A DNA stretch of 64,000 bases from Prescottella defluvii (GTDB lineage Bacteria > Actinomycetota > Actinomycetes > Mycobacteriales > Mycobacteriaceae): positions 5,599,872 to 5,663,871 of the forward strand of contig CP121458.1 of assembly GCA_029690005.1 (NCBI GenBank). Reading direction: 5' to 3'. Made by a program: the position numbers and the translations under genes. Shown one piece after another: positions 37,421 through 46,799 of this stretch. The notes under the pieces were generated by a model. It searched no databases and was not told where the DNA came from. It was given only the letters and a program-made list of their open reading frames with translations. How positions within the stretch are numbered: position 1 is the first letter of the stretch; the number at the start of each line of letters is the position of its first letter.

Positions 37421-37879
37421 ATGAGTTCGCCCGACTACGCTCCCAGCCTGTCGCGCCGGCCCGGTTTCGTCTTCGTCCGTGCAGCGCTGAGGGTCCGGCA
37501 GGTATACGCAGACGCGCTCGCGGACGTCGGCCTTCTCCCGAACCATCACGCAATACTGAGCACGCTCGAAGAGCTAGGGCCATGCCACCAGAAGGAGCTT
37601 GCGAGCAGGGTCGTCGTGGACCAAGGCGACATCGTCGCGTACCTCGACGGGCTCCAGAACAACGGACACGTCATCCGCGAGCGGGACCCGAACGACAGGC
37701 GCCGTCAGATCGTCACGATCACCGATACCGGCCGAGAAAAGCTCACCGAGGGGGATCACGCACTCGACCGCGTCGAAGCCCAAATGTTCTCGGCCATAAG
37801 TACAAAGGATCGCGACCATCTCACCAGAATCGCGGCCAGCCTGTACACGGCGGCGCGCTCCGATTCTCCTGAGCAATAG
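37421..37879 (+). CDS. MarR-family transcriptional regulator
   Basis: 152 residues. Winged HTH: GLLPNHHAILSTLEELGPCHQKELASRVVVDQGDIVAYLDGLQNNGHVIRERDPNDRRRQIVTITDTGREKL. The wing DPNDRR is the family hallmark. Divergent from the extradiol dioxygenase, with several ATTGG-type repeats between, so it probably represses that gene and itself, with the catechol or a related aromatic acid as ligand. Frame intact, ATG 37421. Confidence 0.85.
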   Translation: MSSPDYAPSLSRRPGFVFVRAALRVRQVYADALADVGLLPNHHAILSTLEELGPCHQKELASRVVVDQGDIVAYLDGLQNNGHVIRERDPNDRRRQIVTITDTGREKLTEGDHALDRVEAQMFSAISTKDRDHLTRIAASLYTAARSDSPEQ

Positions 37880-37892
37880 GTAGATTCAGCAG

Positions 37893-38428
37893 TTGAAGTC
37901 TGATAACACTGCGCCGCACCGGATTAAAGTACATACCGGTCAGATCGTCATGGCCGGGCTTTCCCCGTTGATTCTCGCCGGTTGCACTTCAGGGGACTCA
38001 ACCTCTGAATCCTCCTCGAGCGGAGTCGAATCGGCGGTACCGGCCACCGCGACCGCAAGCACAGACGGATGCGGTGCAGTCGCGAAGCAGGCCGATGAGC
38101 TGTACGGAATGGAATGGATCCGCGCCTACAAGCAGGATCCGCCCCGGGTGTGGTCCTTCGGCGCTGTCACTACTCGAGCACAGAGAAGGGTATCGAGCTA
38201 GTACCGCCATCCTCGGTCGTCACCGTTGACGTTGATGTCCGGACGACCATCCTTTCACTCCCCGATTCGACCGACCCCGGCCATCGCTGCGGGCCGGGAG
38301 GCGACTATTTGTTCGTCTTCGCCTTCGATGAGTACACCGTGCTCGATCAGTCCGGAACACCGGCGGCGACGTTCCAGAGAAGTGAAAACCACCCCTGCGG
38401 GATCAACAACATCATCCCCTCGGCATGA
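37893..38428 (+). CDS. Small secreted lipoprotein, frameshifted
   Basis: About 178 residues if one missing base near 38160 is restored (WSFG/RCHYSSTEKG). A short hydrophobic stretch and lipobox SPLILAGC are followed by a Ser/Thr-rich linker (TSESSSSGVESAVPATATAS), the usual shape of an actinobacterial lipoprotein. The mature part has paired cysteines (DGCGAV, HRCGPGG, HPCGIN) and a beta-rich C-terminus. No family recognised. Start may be TTG 37893 or ATG 37950. It follows marR by 13 bases but need not be in the same operon. Confidence 0.5.
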
Positions 38429-38736
38429 CCTCTGGTCGCTCGAGGCGCGCGCTCGCTACCCCGGCGTCCTGCACCGTCGCGGCGGCGTCATCGCACGCTG
38501 CCGTCGACATAACCCTCGTTCGGCCCGTGTGCCCATGTGCATTTCGGCGTTTCCCCACGACGGATGCGCCGAAGTGTCCAGCCGAGGATGCCGCTGGGCA
38601 AGGAACACTCAGACCGGTCGGATCCGACGAATCCAACAGCCGCTGAGAACAGGTGTGCAATGACCAACCACATGGGATCAATGACGCTCCCCTCGACCAC
38701 AGACGCCTACGACGCAGATCCCGGGCCAGGCCCCGG
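38429..38736. other. Intergenic stretch before glutamate dehydrogenase
   Basis: About 310 bases with no supported gene. None of the frames here resembles the N-terminal third of a large NAD-glutamate dehydrogenase, which is why that gene is called short. Confidence 0.4.
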
Positions 38737-41700
38737 ATGGAGTTCGTCTCCCCCGGTGACACCGCCCACCGCGCCGACACGCTGGACGCGGTCGTGGTGT
38801 GGCCCGGCGCCCGTCCCCGCTGGCCGACGTCGCCAGGGACTTCGAGTGCTTCGGCCTGCGCATCGAGGAACACGAGCCGATCGCGGCGCCCCGCTCCGCC
38901 GGGGGCGCCGCGATCGCCGATCGATTCCGCTTCAGCCCATCCGCGCGGGCATGGGCGGAGGACGCCGGGGCCCTGCTCGTCGACGCGTTCGAGACCGCGG
39001 CCGCCGAGGGTCTCGAGATCGACCGGTTCTGCATGCTCACCCCCGTCGCCGGCCTCTCGTGGCGCGACGTCGCGCTGGTCCGATGCATGGTCCGCTACCT
39101 CCAGCAGGTGGGCCTCGGATTCTCCGACGCCTTCCTCATCGATACCCTGCTGCGGCACAACACCTTCACGAACACCGTGGTGTCGCTCTTCCACGCCCGG
39201 TTCGACCCGGTGCTCCCGATCGCGACGGCCGGACCGCCGAGCTCCAGACCCGACTGAGCACGCTCGTCGAGGACGCCGCGACCCTCGACGAGGACCGGAT
39301 CCTGCGCGCGCTGTCGCGCTTCGTGACGGCCGTCCTGCGCACCAACTGGTACCAGCGGGCGGCGGACGGCACCGCTAAGGCCTACGCCTCGTTCAAGCTG
39401 GACCCGTCACGGCTGGCACAGCCGGGCCGCATCGTTCCGCACCGCGAGATCTTCGTGCGCGGTGGGGGCGTCGAGGGCGTCCACGTCCGGGCGGGTGCGG
39501 TGGCACGCGGCGGACTGCGCTGGTCGGACCGGCCCGAGAGCTACCGCACCGAGGTGCTGGGGCTGATGACCACGCAGACGGTGAAGAACTCGCCGATCGT
39601 CCCACCGGCGCCAAGGGTGCCTACGTCCTGCTCGACGGCGTCGAACCCGCCGCCGGGTACGCGACGTTCATCCGCGGACTGCTGGACGTCACCGACAACC
39701 TGGTCGACGGCGTCGTCGTCGCGCCGGCCGACACCGTCGTGCACGACGATGCCGACCCATACCTGGTGGTCGCCGCCGACAAGGGCACCGCGCGATTCTC
39801 CGATGTCGCGAATTCCGTTGCCGCCGAGTACGACTTCTGGCTCGGTGACGCCTTCGCGTCGGGCGGGTCGCGGGGCTACGACCACAAGGCCATGGGCATC
39901 ACGGCCCGCGGGGCGTGGCTGTCGGTTCGTCGGCACTTCGCCGAGCTGGGCGTGGACACCCAGGCCGACCCCGTGACCGTCGTCGGCATCGGCGACATGT
40001 CCGGCGACGTATTCGGCAATGGGATGCTGCTCTCGCGCACCATCAGACTGGTGGCGGCCTTCGACCACCGCCACATCTTCCTGGACCCCGATCCCGACGC
40101 CGACACCTCGTTCGAGCACCGCCGCACCCTGTTCGACACCGCGGGATCTAGCTGGGACGACTACCCGCGCGACGCCATCTCCGAGGGCGGCGGCGTCTGG
40201 CCCCGATCGGCCAAGCAGGTGCCGCTGTCCCGGCCGTGCGGGAACGGCTCGGTGTCGACTCCGAAACCCTCTCGCCGAGCGAGCTGATCCGCGCGATCCT
40301 CCGTGCACCGGTGGATCTGCTGTGGAACGGCGGCGTCGGGACCTACGTGAAGGCTTCGGCCGAAACAGACACGGATGCAGCGGATCCCGCGAACGACGCA
40401 GTTCGTGTCGACGCCGCCGACATGCGCTGCCGGGTGGTGGGCGAGGGCGGCAACCTCGGCTTCACCCAGCGGGCGCGAATCGAATTCGCCGTCCGCGGCG
40501 GACGCATCAACGCCGACTTCATCGACAACGCCGCCGGGGTGGCGACGTCCGACCGGGAGGTCAATCTCAAGATCGCGCTGGAAGGCGCGGTGACCGCGGG
40601 CGAGCTCTCCGAGGACACGCGCAATGCGCTGCTGGCCGAGTGCACCGACCACGTCGCGGCCGCCGTGCTGGACGACTGCGCGAGCCAGACACTGGCGATC
40701 AGCCTCGCGGAGTCTCATGCGGCATCGCTGCTGGGGCGACACGAGCGACTGATCGTCAATCTCGAGACGGTCAGCGGGCTGGACCGCGCCAGCGCCGTAC
40801 TGCCGAGCAAACGGGAACTGGTGCTGCGCACCGAGGCCGGACTCGGACTGACGCGACCCGAAATCGCCACGCTGCTCGCACATTCGAAGAACACGGTCCG
40901 CGACGATCTGCTCGGCTCCGGCGTTCCGGACGAGCCGATCTACGCCCACCTCCTGGTCGACTACTTCCCGCCGGCGCTACGCGACCGGTTCCCCGGACAT
41001 ATCCGCGAGCACCGACTGAGCAGGGAGATCATCGCCACGCAGATCGCGGACCAGCTGATCAACCACGTCGGCCCGGGCCTGATCTACCGGCTCGAGGAAC
41101 GGCTCGGCGTCAGCACGCCGCAGGTCGCCCTGGCGTACGCGGTGATCGCGGAGCTGTTCGACGTGGATGCGATGTGGGATCAGGCACTTGCCGTCGTCGA
41201 CCCGGCCGACCGCGGCTCGTGGGGTCCGCTGCACGCGGTCCAGACGCTGATCGAGCACGCCTGCGCATGGTTGCTGCGCAACCGCCCGTTGCCGCTCGAT
41301 CCGCAGTCGGAGGTTCGCCGGTACCAGCAGGCGGTTCGCCACCTGCTCGGCGAGCATTCTCCCGCGCATACCGACGGGACGATCTCCGGAACCTCGTTGC
41401 CACTACTCGGCGAGGCGCTCCCGTTCGCGGACACTGCTCTGGCACTGGGGATTCCAGTCGCCCTGGTGGCCGACGCGTACCTGTCCCTGGGAGACGAGCT
41501 GGGCGTGTTCCGCGCCGTCGACCGTCTGGAGCAGTGGCCGCGCGCGTCGTACTGGGATGCTCTGGCCGCAGCGGCACTGCGCGACGAGATGTGCACGCGA
41601 CTGCACGCACTGGTCGCGTCCGCCGTGGCGCAGGCGAGCGACGACGAGCCGACCGACGTGCGGCTGGCACGGTGGCGCGCACACCACGACCCGGTGCTGA

Positions 41701-41813
41701 CCAGGCTGCACCGGATCGTCGTCGAGGCCCAGGCCGACGGCGGCTTCGACCTCGCGCGGGCCTGCACGATCAACGCGGAACTGGCGACGACAGTGGCCGC
41801 GGTGACGCAGTAG
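38737..41813 (+). CDS. gdh: NAD-specific glutamate dehydrogenase, large type, N-terminally short and frameshifted four times
   Basis: About 1,027 residues after repair. The central catalytic part of the 180-kDa class is clear: HREIFVRGGGVEGVHVRAGAVARGGLRWSDRPESYRTEVLGLM, then PTGAKGAYVLLDG, GDMSGDVFGNGML, and VVGEGGNLGFTQRARIEFA (NAD part). The C-terminal helical domain ends at 41813. These enzymes oxidise glutamate to 2-oxoglutarate and ammonium. Frame breaks are at about 38811, 39216, 39601 and 40230, all C4 to C3. Full-length enzymes have about 1,600 residues; roughly the first 500-600 are not found upstream, so it is either truncated or a shorter variant. ATG 38737 is the best start I can support. 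Adjacent GABA genes suggest a role in recycling glutamate made by transamination. Confidence 0.8.
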
Positions 41814-41840
41814 CACCGGGCCCGTCCGCTCGCTTCCCCG

Positions 41841-41877
41841 GCGTAGTGCCCGGAACGACCCGTTCCGGGCACTACGC
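41841..41877. terminator. Strong bidirectional terminator between gdh and pucR-type regulator
   Basis: GCGTAGTGCCCGGAACG (41841-41857) pairs perfectly with CGTTCCGGGCACTACGC (41861-41877) around a 3-base loop, a 17-base-pair stem. It lies between two convergent genes and overlaps the last six bases of the regulator gene. Confidence 0.85.
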
Positions 41878-43399
41878 CTGCGAGGCGATGATCGCGAGGA
41901 GCAATTCCGCGCGCACCCGGGCGATGTCGAGCCGACAGTCCAGCAGCGACTCGATCTTGGCGATCCTGCTCCGGAGGGTGTGGCGGTGCACGCCAAGGGC
42001 GTTCGCCGCCGACTCCCAGTGACCGTTCGCCTCGAGGAAGGCCCGCAGCGACGCGACGAGGTCCGTCCCGTGATCACGATCGTGGTCGGCGAGCGGCGTG
42101 ATCGTCGTGTCGGCGATGCTGCAGAGCACCTGGCGGGTGGAGTCGAACGTGAGCAGGGCACTACCGGTCAGCGCCGAGAACTCGAGCGGTGCCGTTCCCG
42201 CACCGGCGGCCGACGCCGCCAGACGAGCCTGTTCGATCGCGTCCACGAAGCGCGCGACCGGCAGCCGCCCGCTCAGTCCGACGCGGGTGGATCTGCGGAC
42301 GACCTCCGCTGCGCCGGCGAGCAGTGTGCGCGCGAAGATGCCGTCGTCGGTCCCACGGAGGAGGACCGTCACCCGGCCCTCCGTCCGACGCAGGAAGAGC
42401 GGTCGGCCGACCTCGTTCATCGCCGACTCGATCGCCGCTGCGACCGCCGCGGCATCCGCCGGCGACGCGCAGACTGCGGCCAGGGCGCGGATGACACCGC
42501 GGTCGTCGGCGGCCGGCGCGAGTTGCTCGCGAGCCGGCTCGAAGATCGATGTCCTCCGACAGCAACAGTCCCAGGATCTGGGTGTTCAACTGGTTCTGCG
42601 CCGACCGCAGTCGCACCGGCTTCTCGAAGTCGAGCGCCAGCAGCGAGTTGGCATGGCCCAGCAGGACCTGATCGACGGAGCCGAGCGGTTTCGAACTCAC
42701 CACCGCGAGACAGCCGTGGAGACTGGCTCCCAGCCCGATTCGCTGCACCGTCATCGACTGACCCGAATGTGCCTGGGCGACAATGCTCGACGCCGCATCC
42801 GGCACCGAGTCTATCAGTCCCGACACCTCCGCGACGGTGTCGCTGTCGACGCCCGCGGGGTGCCGCTCGAGGAGCCGACCGCGGCGATCGAGAAGCAGCA
42901 CGGTGGCACCGGTGGCTGTCGCCAGCTCACGCACGATGGCGCGCGCGCCTCCCTGGACCACGGCCCGCGTCATCCGCGGCTGCGCGCGGGAGGCACGCAG
43001 CAGCTCGTCGTACCGCTGCTCGGCCAGGCTGTCCATGACCCGCTTGGTGACCGCGGCGAACGGGGTGGGCAGCGGCACCTCCAGCAGCGGCAGTCCGGCC
43101 TCGTCGGCCGCCGCGACGAGCTCCGTGGGGATCGCGGTGTGGGTGAGGCCGACTCCGAATCCGACCGCCGCAACCCCGGCGTCGGCCAGGCGACGCAGAT
43201 AGTCCCGGTACCCGACCGCGGCCGTCGGCACCCCCAGCCCCGTGGTCAGCAGCAGTTCGCCACCCGAGAGCCACGGCGAGGGGTCCGACAGCTCGGTGGT
43301 GATGGCGAACTCGATGTCCCGGTCGAGGCCCGACGCCCCACCGCGCAGACGTAGGGCCAGCTCCGGCTGCGCCAGCACCCACCGGACGGTCACGCCCAT
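41872..43399 (-). CDS. PucR/CdaR-family regulator adjacent to gabT-gabD, frameshifted
   Basis: About 508 residues after repair. N-terminal PucR domain (VRWVLAQPELALRLRGGASGLDRDIEFAITTELSDPSPWLSGGELLLTTG), a central region, and C-terminal HTH_30 (FLEANGHWESAANALGVHRHTLRSRIAKIESLL). The frame breaks at about 42541 through an extra T in a CTCGAG on the coding strand (SEDIDL/EPAREQLAP). Divergent from gabT, a common layout for GABA-responsive activators in actinobacteria, so it probably activates gabT-gabD. Start ATG 43399. Confidence 0.82.
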
Positions 43400-43538
43400 C
43401 TCAACTCCTGACCTGGCCCGCCGTGCGGGCCGAAACGGCGAATCAACTACGGCCCCCGCTCCATTCTGGCAGGTGCTACTCGCGCCGTTTCGAACCAGAC
43501 TGGACGTGACAGCTCTTCACGACAGGGACCTCCACGAT

Positions 43539-44888
43539 ATGAACGCCAGCGAAAACACCGCCTACCGGCTTCCGCAGAAGCGCAACCTGGTCACCGAACT
43601 GCCCGGCCCGAACTCGCGGGCCCTCACCGAGCGTCGCCGCGCCAGTGTCGCCGCCGGGGTCGGTTCCAGCGTCCCCGTCTACGTGGCCGACGCCGACGGC
43701 GGCGTCATCGTCGACGTCGACGGGAACTCGCTCGTCGACCTCGGCGCGGGCATCGCGGTCACCAACGTGGGCGCGTCGAATCCCGCCGTCGTCGATGCGG
43801 TGCGCGACCAGGCCGGACGCTTCACACACACCTGCTTCATGGTCACCCCGTACGAGGGATACGTGCAGGTCGCCGAGGAACTCGCGGCGCTCACGCCGGG
43901 CGACCACGACAAGCGAACCGTGCTTTTCAACTCCGGCGCCGAAGCAGTGGAGAACGCGATCAAGGTCGCGCGCCTGGCGACCGGCCGTCAGGCCGTCGTC
44001 GCCTTCGACCACGCCTACCACGGCCGCACCAACCTGACGATGGCACTCACGGCCAAGTCGATGCCGTACAAGACCAACTTCGGCCCGTTCGCCCCCGAGG
44101 TGTACCGGATGCCGATGTCGTACCCGTTCCGCGACGACAGCGCCCTGACGGGTCAGGAAGCGGCACAGCGCGCGATCACCCAGATCGAGAAGCAGATCGG
44201 CGCGGAGTCGCTGGCCGCGATCATCATCGAGCCGATCCAGGGCGAGGGCGGGTTCATCGTTCCCGCACCGGGATTCCTCCCGACCCTGGCGTCATGGGCG
44301 CGCGCCAACGGCGTCGTCTTCATCGCCGACGAGGTCCAGACCGGCTTCGCGCGCACGGGCTCGTGGTTCGCGTGCGACCACGAACTGGTCGTGCCCGACA
44401 TCATCACAATGGCCAAGGGCATCGCCGGCGGACTTCCGCTGTCCGCGATCACCGGCCGGGCCGAGCTGCTCGACAAGGTGCACGCCGGCGGCCTCGGCGG
44501 CACCTACGGCGGCAACCCGATCGCGTGCGCTGCCGCACTCGCCACGATCGAGACCATGCGCGAACTCGACCTTCCCGCGCGGGCGCGGCACATCGAGGAC
44601 GTCGTGACGACCCGTCTCCGCGCGCTGGCAGAGGAGATTCCGGCGATCGGTGACGTCCGCGGCCGCGGCGCGATGCTCGCGATGGAATTCGTGGTGCCGG
44701 GCACGACCGAGCCGGACGCCGAGCTGACCCGCGCGGTCGTCGCCCGTGCCCTCGAGCAGGGCGTCATCCTGCTGACCTGCGGGACGTACGGCAACGTCGT
44801 GCGTTTGCTGCCGCCGCTCGTCATCGGAGACGATCTCCTCACCGATGCACTCGACGTGATCGAGGGCGCCGTCCGCGCCTCCGCGTGA
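43539..44888 (+). CDS. gabT: 4-aminobutyrate aminotransferase
   Basis: 449 residues, intact. Class III PLP aminotransferase motifs: FNSGAEAVENAIKVAR (phosphate site), AFDHAYHGRTNLTMALT, IIIEPIQGEGGFIVPAPGFL, FIADEVQTGFARTGSWFA and the PLP Lys in TMAKGIAGGLPLSA. It transfers the amino group of GABA to 2-oxoglutarate, giving succinate semialdehyde and glutamate. gabD follows after 53 bases. Divergent from a PucR-type regulator. ATG 43539. Confidence 0.93.
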   Translation: MNASENTAYRLPQKRNLVTELPGPNSRALTERRRASVAAGVGSSVPVYVADADGGVIVDVDGNSLVDLGAGIAVTNVGASNPAVVDAVRDQAGRFTHTCFMVTPYEGYVQVAEELAALTPGDHDKRTVLFNSGAEAVENAIKVARLATGRQAVVAFDHAYHGRTNLTMALTAKSMPYKTNFGPFAPEVYRMPMSYPFRDDSALTGQEAAQRAITQIEKQIGAESLAAIIIEPIQGEGGFIVPAPGFLPTLASWARANGVVFIADEVQTGFARTGSWFACDHELVVPDIITMAKGIAGGLPLSAITGRAELLDKVHAGGLGGTYGGNPIACAAALATIETMRELDLPARARHIEDVVTTRLRALAEEIPAIGDVRGRGAMLAMEFVVPGTTEPDAELTRAVVARALEQGVILLTCGTYGNVVRLLPPLVIGDDLLTDALDVIEGAVRASA

Positions 44889-44941
44889 TCACCGAAAGAC
44901 ATTGACGATCAACACATCCGGAATCTACTGGAAGCAGAACG

Positions 44942-46399
44942 ATGATTGATGTCTCCACCCTCGTCTCCCGCATCCCGACCGGGCTGTGGATCGACGGCGA
45001 GTCCACCGCGCCGGTCGGCGGCGGGACGTTCCCGGTGCTCGATCCCGCGACCGGTGAGGTCCTGACCACGGTGGCCGACGCCGGCGCCGACGACGCGATC
45101 CGGGCGCTCGACGCGGCCTGCCGCGTACAGGCGGAGTGGGCCGCCACCTCGCCCCGCGAACGCTCGATCATCCTGCGCAGGGCGTGGGAGCTCGTGGTCG
45201 AGCGGACCGAGGACCTGGCGCTGCTGATGACGGCCGAGATGGGCAAGGCCCTGCCGGAGAGCCGCGGCGAGGTCGCGTACGGCGCCGAGTTCCTGCGCTG
45301 GTTCAGCGAAGAGGCCGTCCGCATCCAGGGCCGCTCGACGAGGTCACCCGGCGGCGCCGGGCGCATCCTGGTGAACAAGGTGCCGGTGGGCCCGTGCCTC
45401 GCGATCACCCCGTGGAACTTCCCTCTCGCCATGGGAACCCGCAAGATCGGCCCCGCACTGGCCGCGGGCTGCACGATGATCGTCAAGCCCGCCGCGGAGA
45501 CGCCTCTGACGATGCTCGCGTTCGCGCAGATCCTCGCCGAGGCGGGCCTGCCGGCCGGTGTCGTCTCGGTGCTGCCGACGTCGGACGCCGCCGCCGTGTC
45601 CGGTCCGCTGCTCGCCGATCCCCGCCTGCGCAAGGTCACCTTCACCGGTTCCACCCCGGTCGGCCGCGTGCTCATCGAGCAGTCCGCCCGCAACGTCCTG
45701 CGCACGTCGATGGAGCTGGGCGGCAACGCACCGTTCATCGTGTTCGACGACGCGGACCTGGACGCGGCGCTCGACGGGGCGATGGCCGCCAAGATGCGCA
45801 ACGGCGGCGAGGCGTGCACCGCGGCGAACCGAATCATGGTGGCCAACTCGGTCCGTGAGGAGTTCACCGCGAGGCTCACCGAGCGGATCGCCGCGTTGAA
45901 GGTCGGCCCCGGGCACGAGCCCGGCGTCGACGTCGGACCGCTCGTGAGCGCCAAGCAGCGCGCGAGCGTGGCGGCACTCGTCGACGAGGCGGTCGCGGTG
46001 GGCGCCCGGGTGCGCACCGGCGGCCGGGCCGTCGACGGACCCGGCTTCTTCTTCGAGCCGACGGTTCTCGATCAGGTGCCGACCGACGCGCGCATCGTCC
46101 GCGACGAGATCTTCGGTCCGGTCGCCGCGATCACCGGCTTCGATACCGAAGAGGAAGCGATCGCCGCGGCCAACGACACCGAATTCGGTCTCGCCGCCTA
46201 CATTTTCACGCAGAACCTCGACCGTGCGCTGCGGGTGGCCGACGCGCTCGAGTCCGGCATGGTGGGCGTCAACCGCGGTGTCGTTTCCGACGTCGCCGCA
46301 CCGTTCGGCGGCGTCAAGCAGTCCGGGCTGGGCAGCGAGGGCGGCGTCGAGGGCATCGACGAGTACCTCGACACCAAGTACATCGGGTTCACAGCCTGA
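44942..46399 (+). CDS. gabD: Succinate-semialdehyde dehydrogenase (NAD(P)+)
   Basis: 485 residues, intact. ALDH motifs: ITPWNFPLAMGTRKIGPALAAGC, FTGSTPVGR, the general base Glu in MELGGNAPFIVFDDADLD and catalytic Cys in NGGEACTAANRIMV. The C-terminal GGVKQSGLGSEGGVEGIDEYLDTKYIG is typical of GabD. Oxidises the GabT product to succinate. A hairpin terminator follows directly. Confidence 0.93.
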   Translation: MIDVSTLVSRIPTGLWIDGESTAPVGGGTFPVLDPATGEVLTTVADAGADDAIRALDAACRVQAEWAATSPRERSIILRRAWELVVERTEDLALLMTAEMGKALPESRGEVAYGAEFLRWFSEEAVRIQGRSTRSPGGAGRILVNKVPVGPCLAITPWNFPLAMGTRKIGPALAAGCTMIVKPAAETPLTMLAFAQILAEAGLPAGVVSVLPTSDAAAVSGPLLADPRLRKVTFTGSTPVGRVLIEQSARNVLRTSMELGGNAPFIVFDDADLDAALDGAMAAKMRNGGEACTAANRIMVANSVREEFTARLTERIAALKVGPGHEPGVDVGPLVSAKQRASVAALVDEAVAVGARVRTGGRAVDGPGFFFEPTVLDQVPTDARIVRDEIFGPVAAITGFDTEEEAIAAANDTEFGLAAYIFTQNLDRALRVADALESGMVGVNRGVVSDVAAPFGGVKQSGLGSEGGVEGIDEYLDTKYIGFTA

Positions 46400-46407
46400 C
46401 CTGAGAA

Positions 46408-46468
46408 CGACGAAAGCCGGTGGCTCCGCGATCCCCGAAGGGGGTGAGCGGAGCCACCGGCTTCGTCG
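46408..46468. terminator. Terminator after gabD, shared with the small peptide gene
   Basis: The left arm (46411-46429, AAAGCCGGTGGCTCCGC core) pairs with GCGGAGCCACCGGCTT (46448-46463), extended by CGACG/CGTCG outside. It lies between gabD and the convergent small gene at 46482-46592 and can serve both. Confidence 0.85.
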
Positions 46469-46481
46469 TGCGACGCCCGGA

Positions 46482-46592
46482 TTACAGGAACAGCGTCGCC
46501 GCGCCGGCGACAGCGCCGACGACGGCAGCGATGGCCGAGATGAGACCGGCGACAGCGCCGACCTGACCGAGCTCAGTAGCGGTGGAACCCAT
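46482..46592 (-). CDS. 36-residue hydrophobic peptide, unrecognised
   Basis: ATG at 46592 with a strong AAGGAGT ribosome site encodes 36 residues: MGSTATELGQVGAVAGLISA, then a stretch rich in Ala, Val and Gly ending ATLFL. A single helix of about 28 residues would span a membrane, with an acidic N-terminus and no positive charge. It is bounded by a terminator on the 3' side and by hairpins upstream, so it is likely its own transcription unit. Reading frame, ribosome site and isolated position support real expression. It resembles no known type I toxin or bacteriocin that I can name; a small porin, membrane-stress or signalling peptide are possibilities. Confidence 0.6.
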   Translation of the reverse strand: MGSTATELGQVGAVAGLISAIAAVVGAVAGAATLFL

Positions 46593-46634
46593 GGAAGTAC
46601 TCCTTAGTCATCGATTGGTGTAGAGCTTTCCTGC

Positions 46635-46776
46635 GACAGCCCGGCGGGCTGTCCCTTCACGACTGTCCGGTGCGCCGTTCCTCCCTCCAACGTGTGGCCC
46701 GGGCGTCCATCGACGCCCGGAAGCTTTCGAAAAGACCGATCCGCCCCGGGGACGCCATCGGCCCAGGGGCGGATCG
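46635..46776. terminator. Cluster of three hairpins between aminotransferase and small peptide
   Basis: Stem-loops GACAGCCC/GGGCTGTC (46635-46653), CCGGGCGT/ACGCCCGG (about 46707-46731) and CGATCCGCCCC/GGGGCGGATCG (46737-46776). The last lies just downstream of the aminotransferase stop on the minus strand and is the best terminator. The first sits upstream of the small peptide gene and may be part of its leader. Confidence 0.6.
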
Positions 46777-46799
46777 GCCGAGTCACCGGCCGGCTCGGA

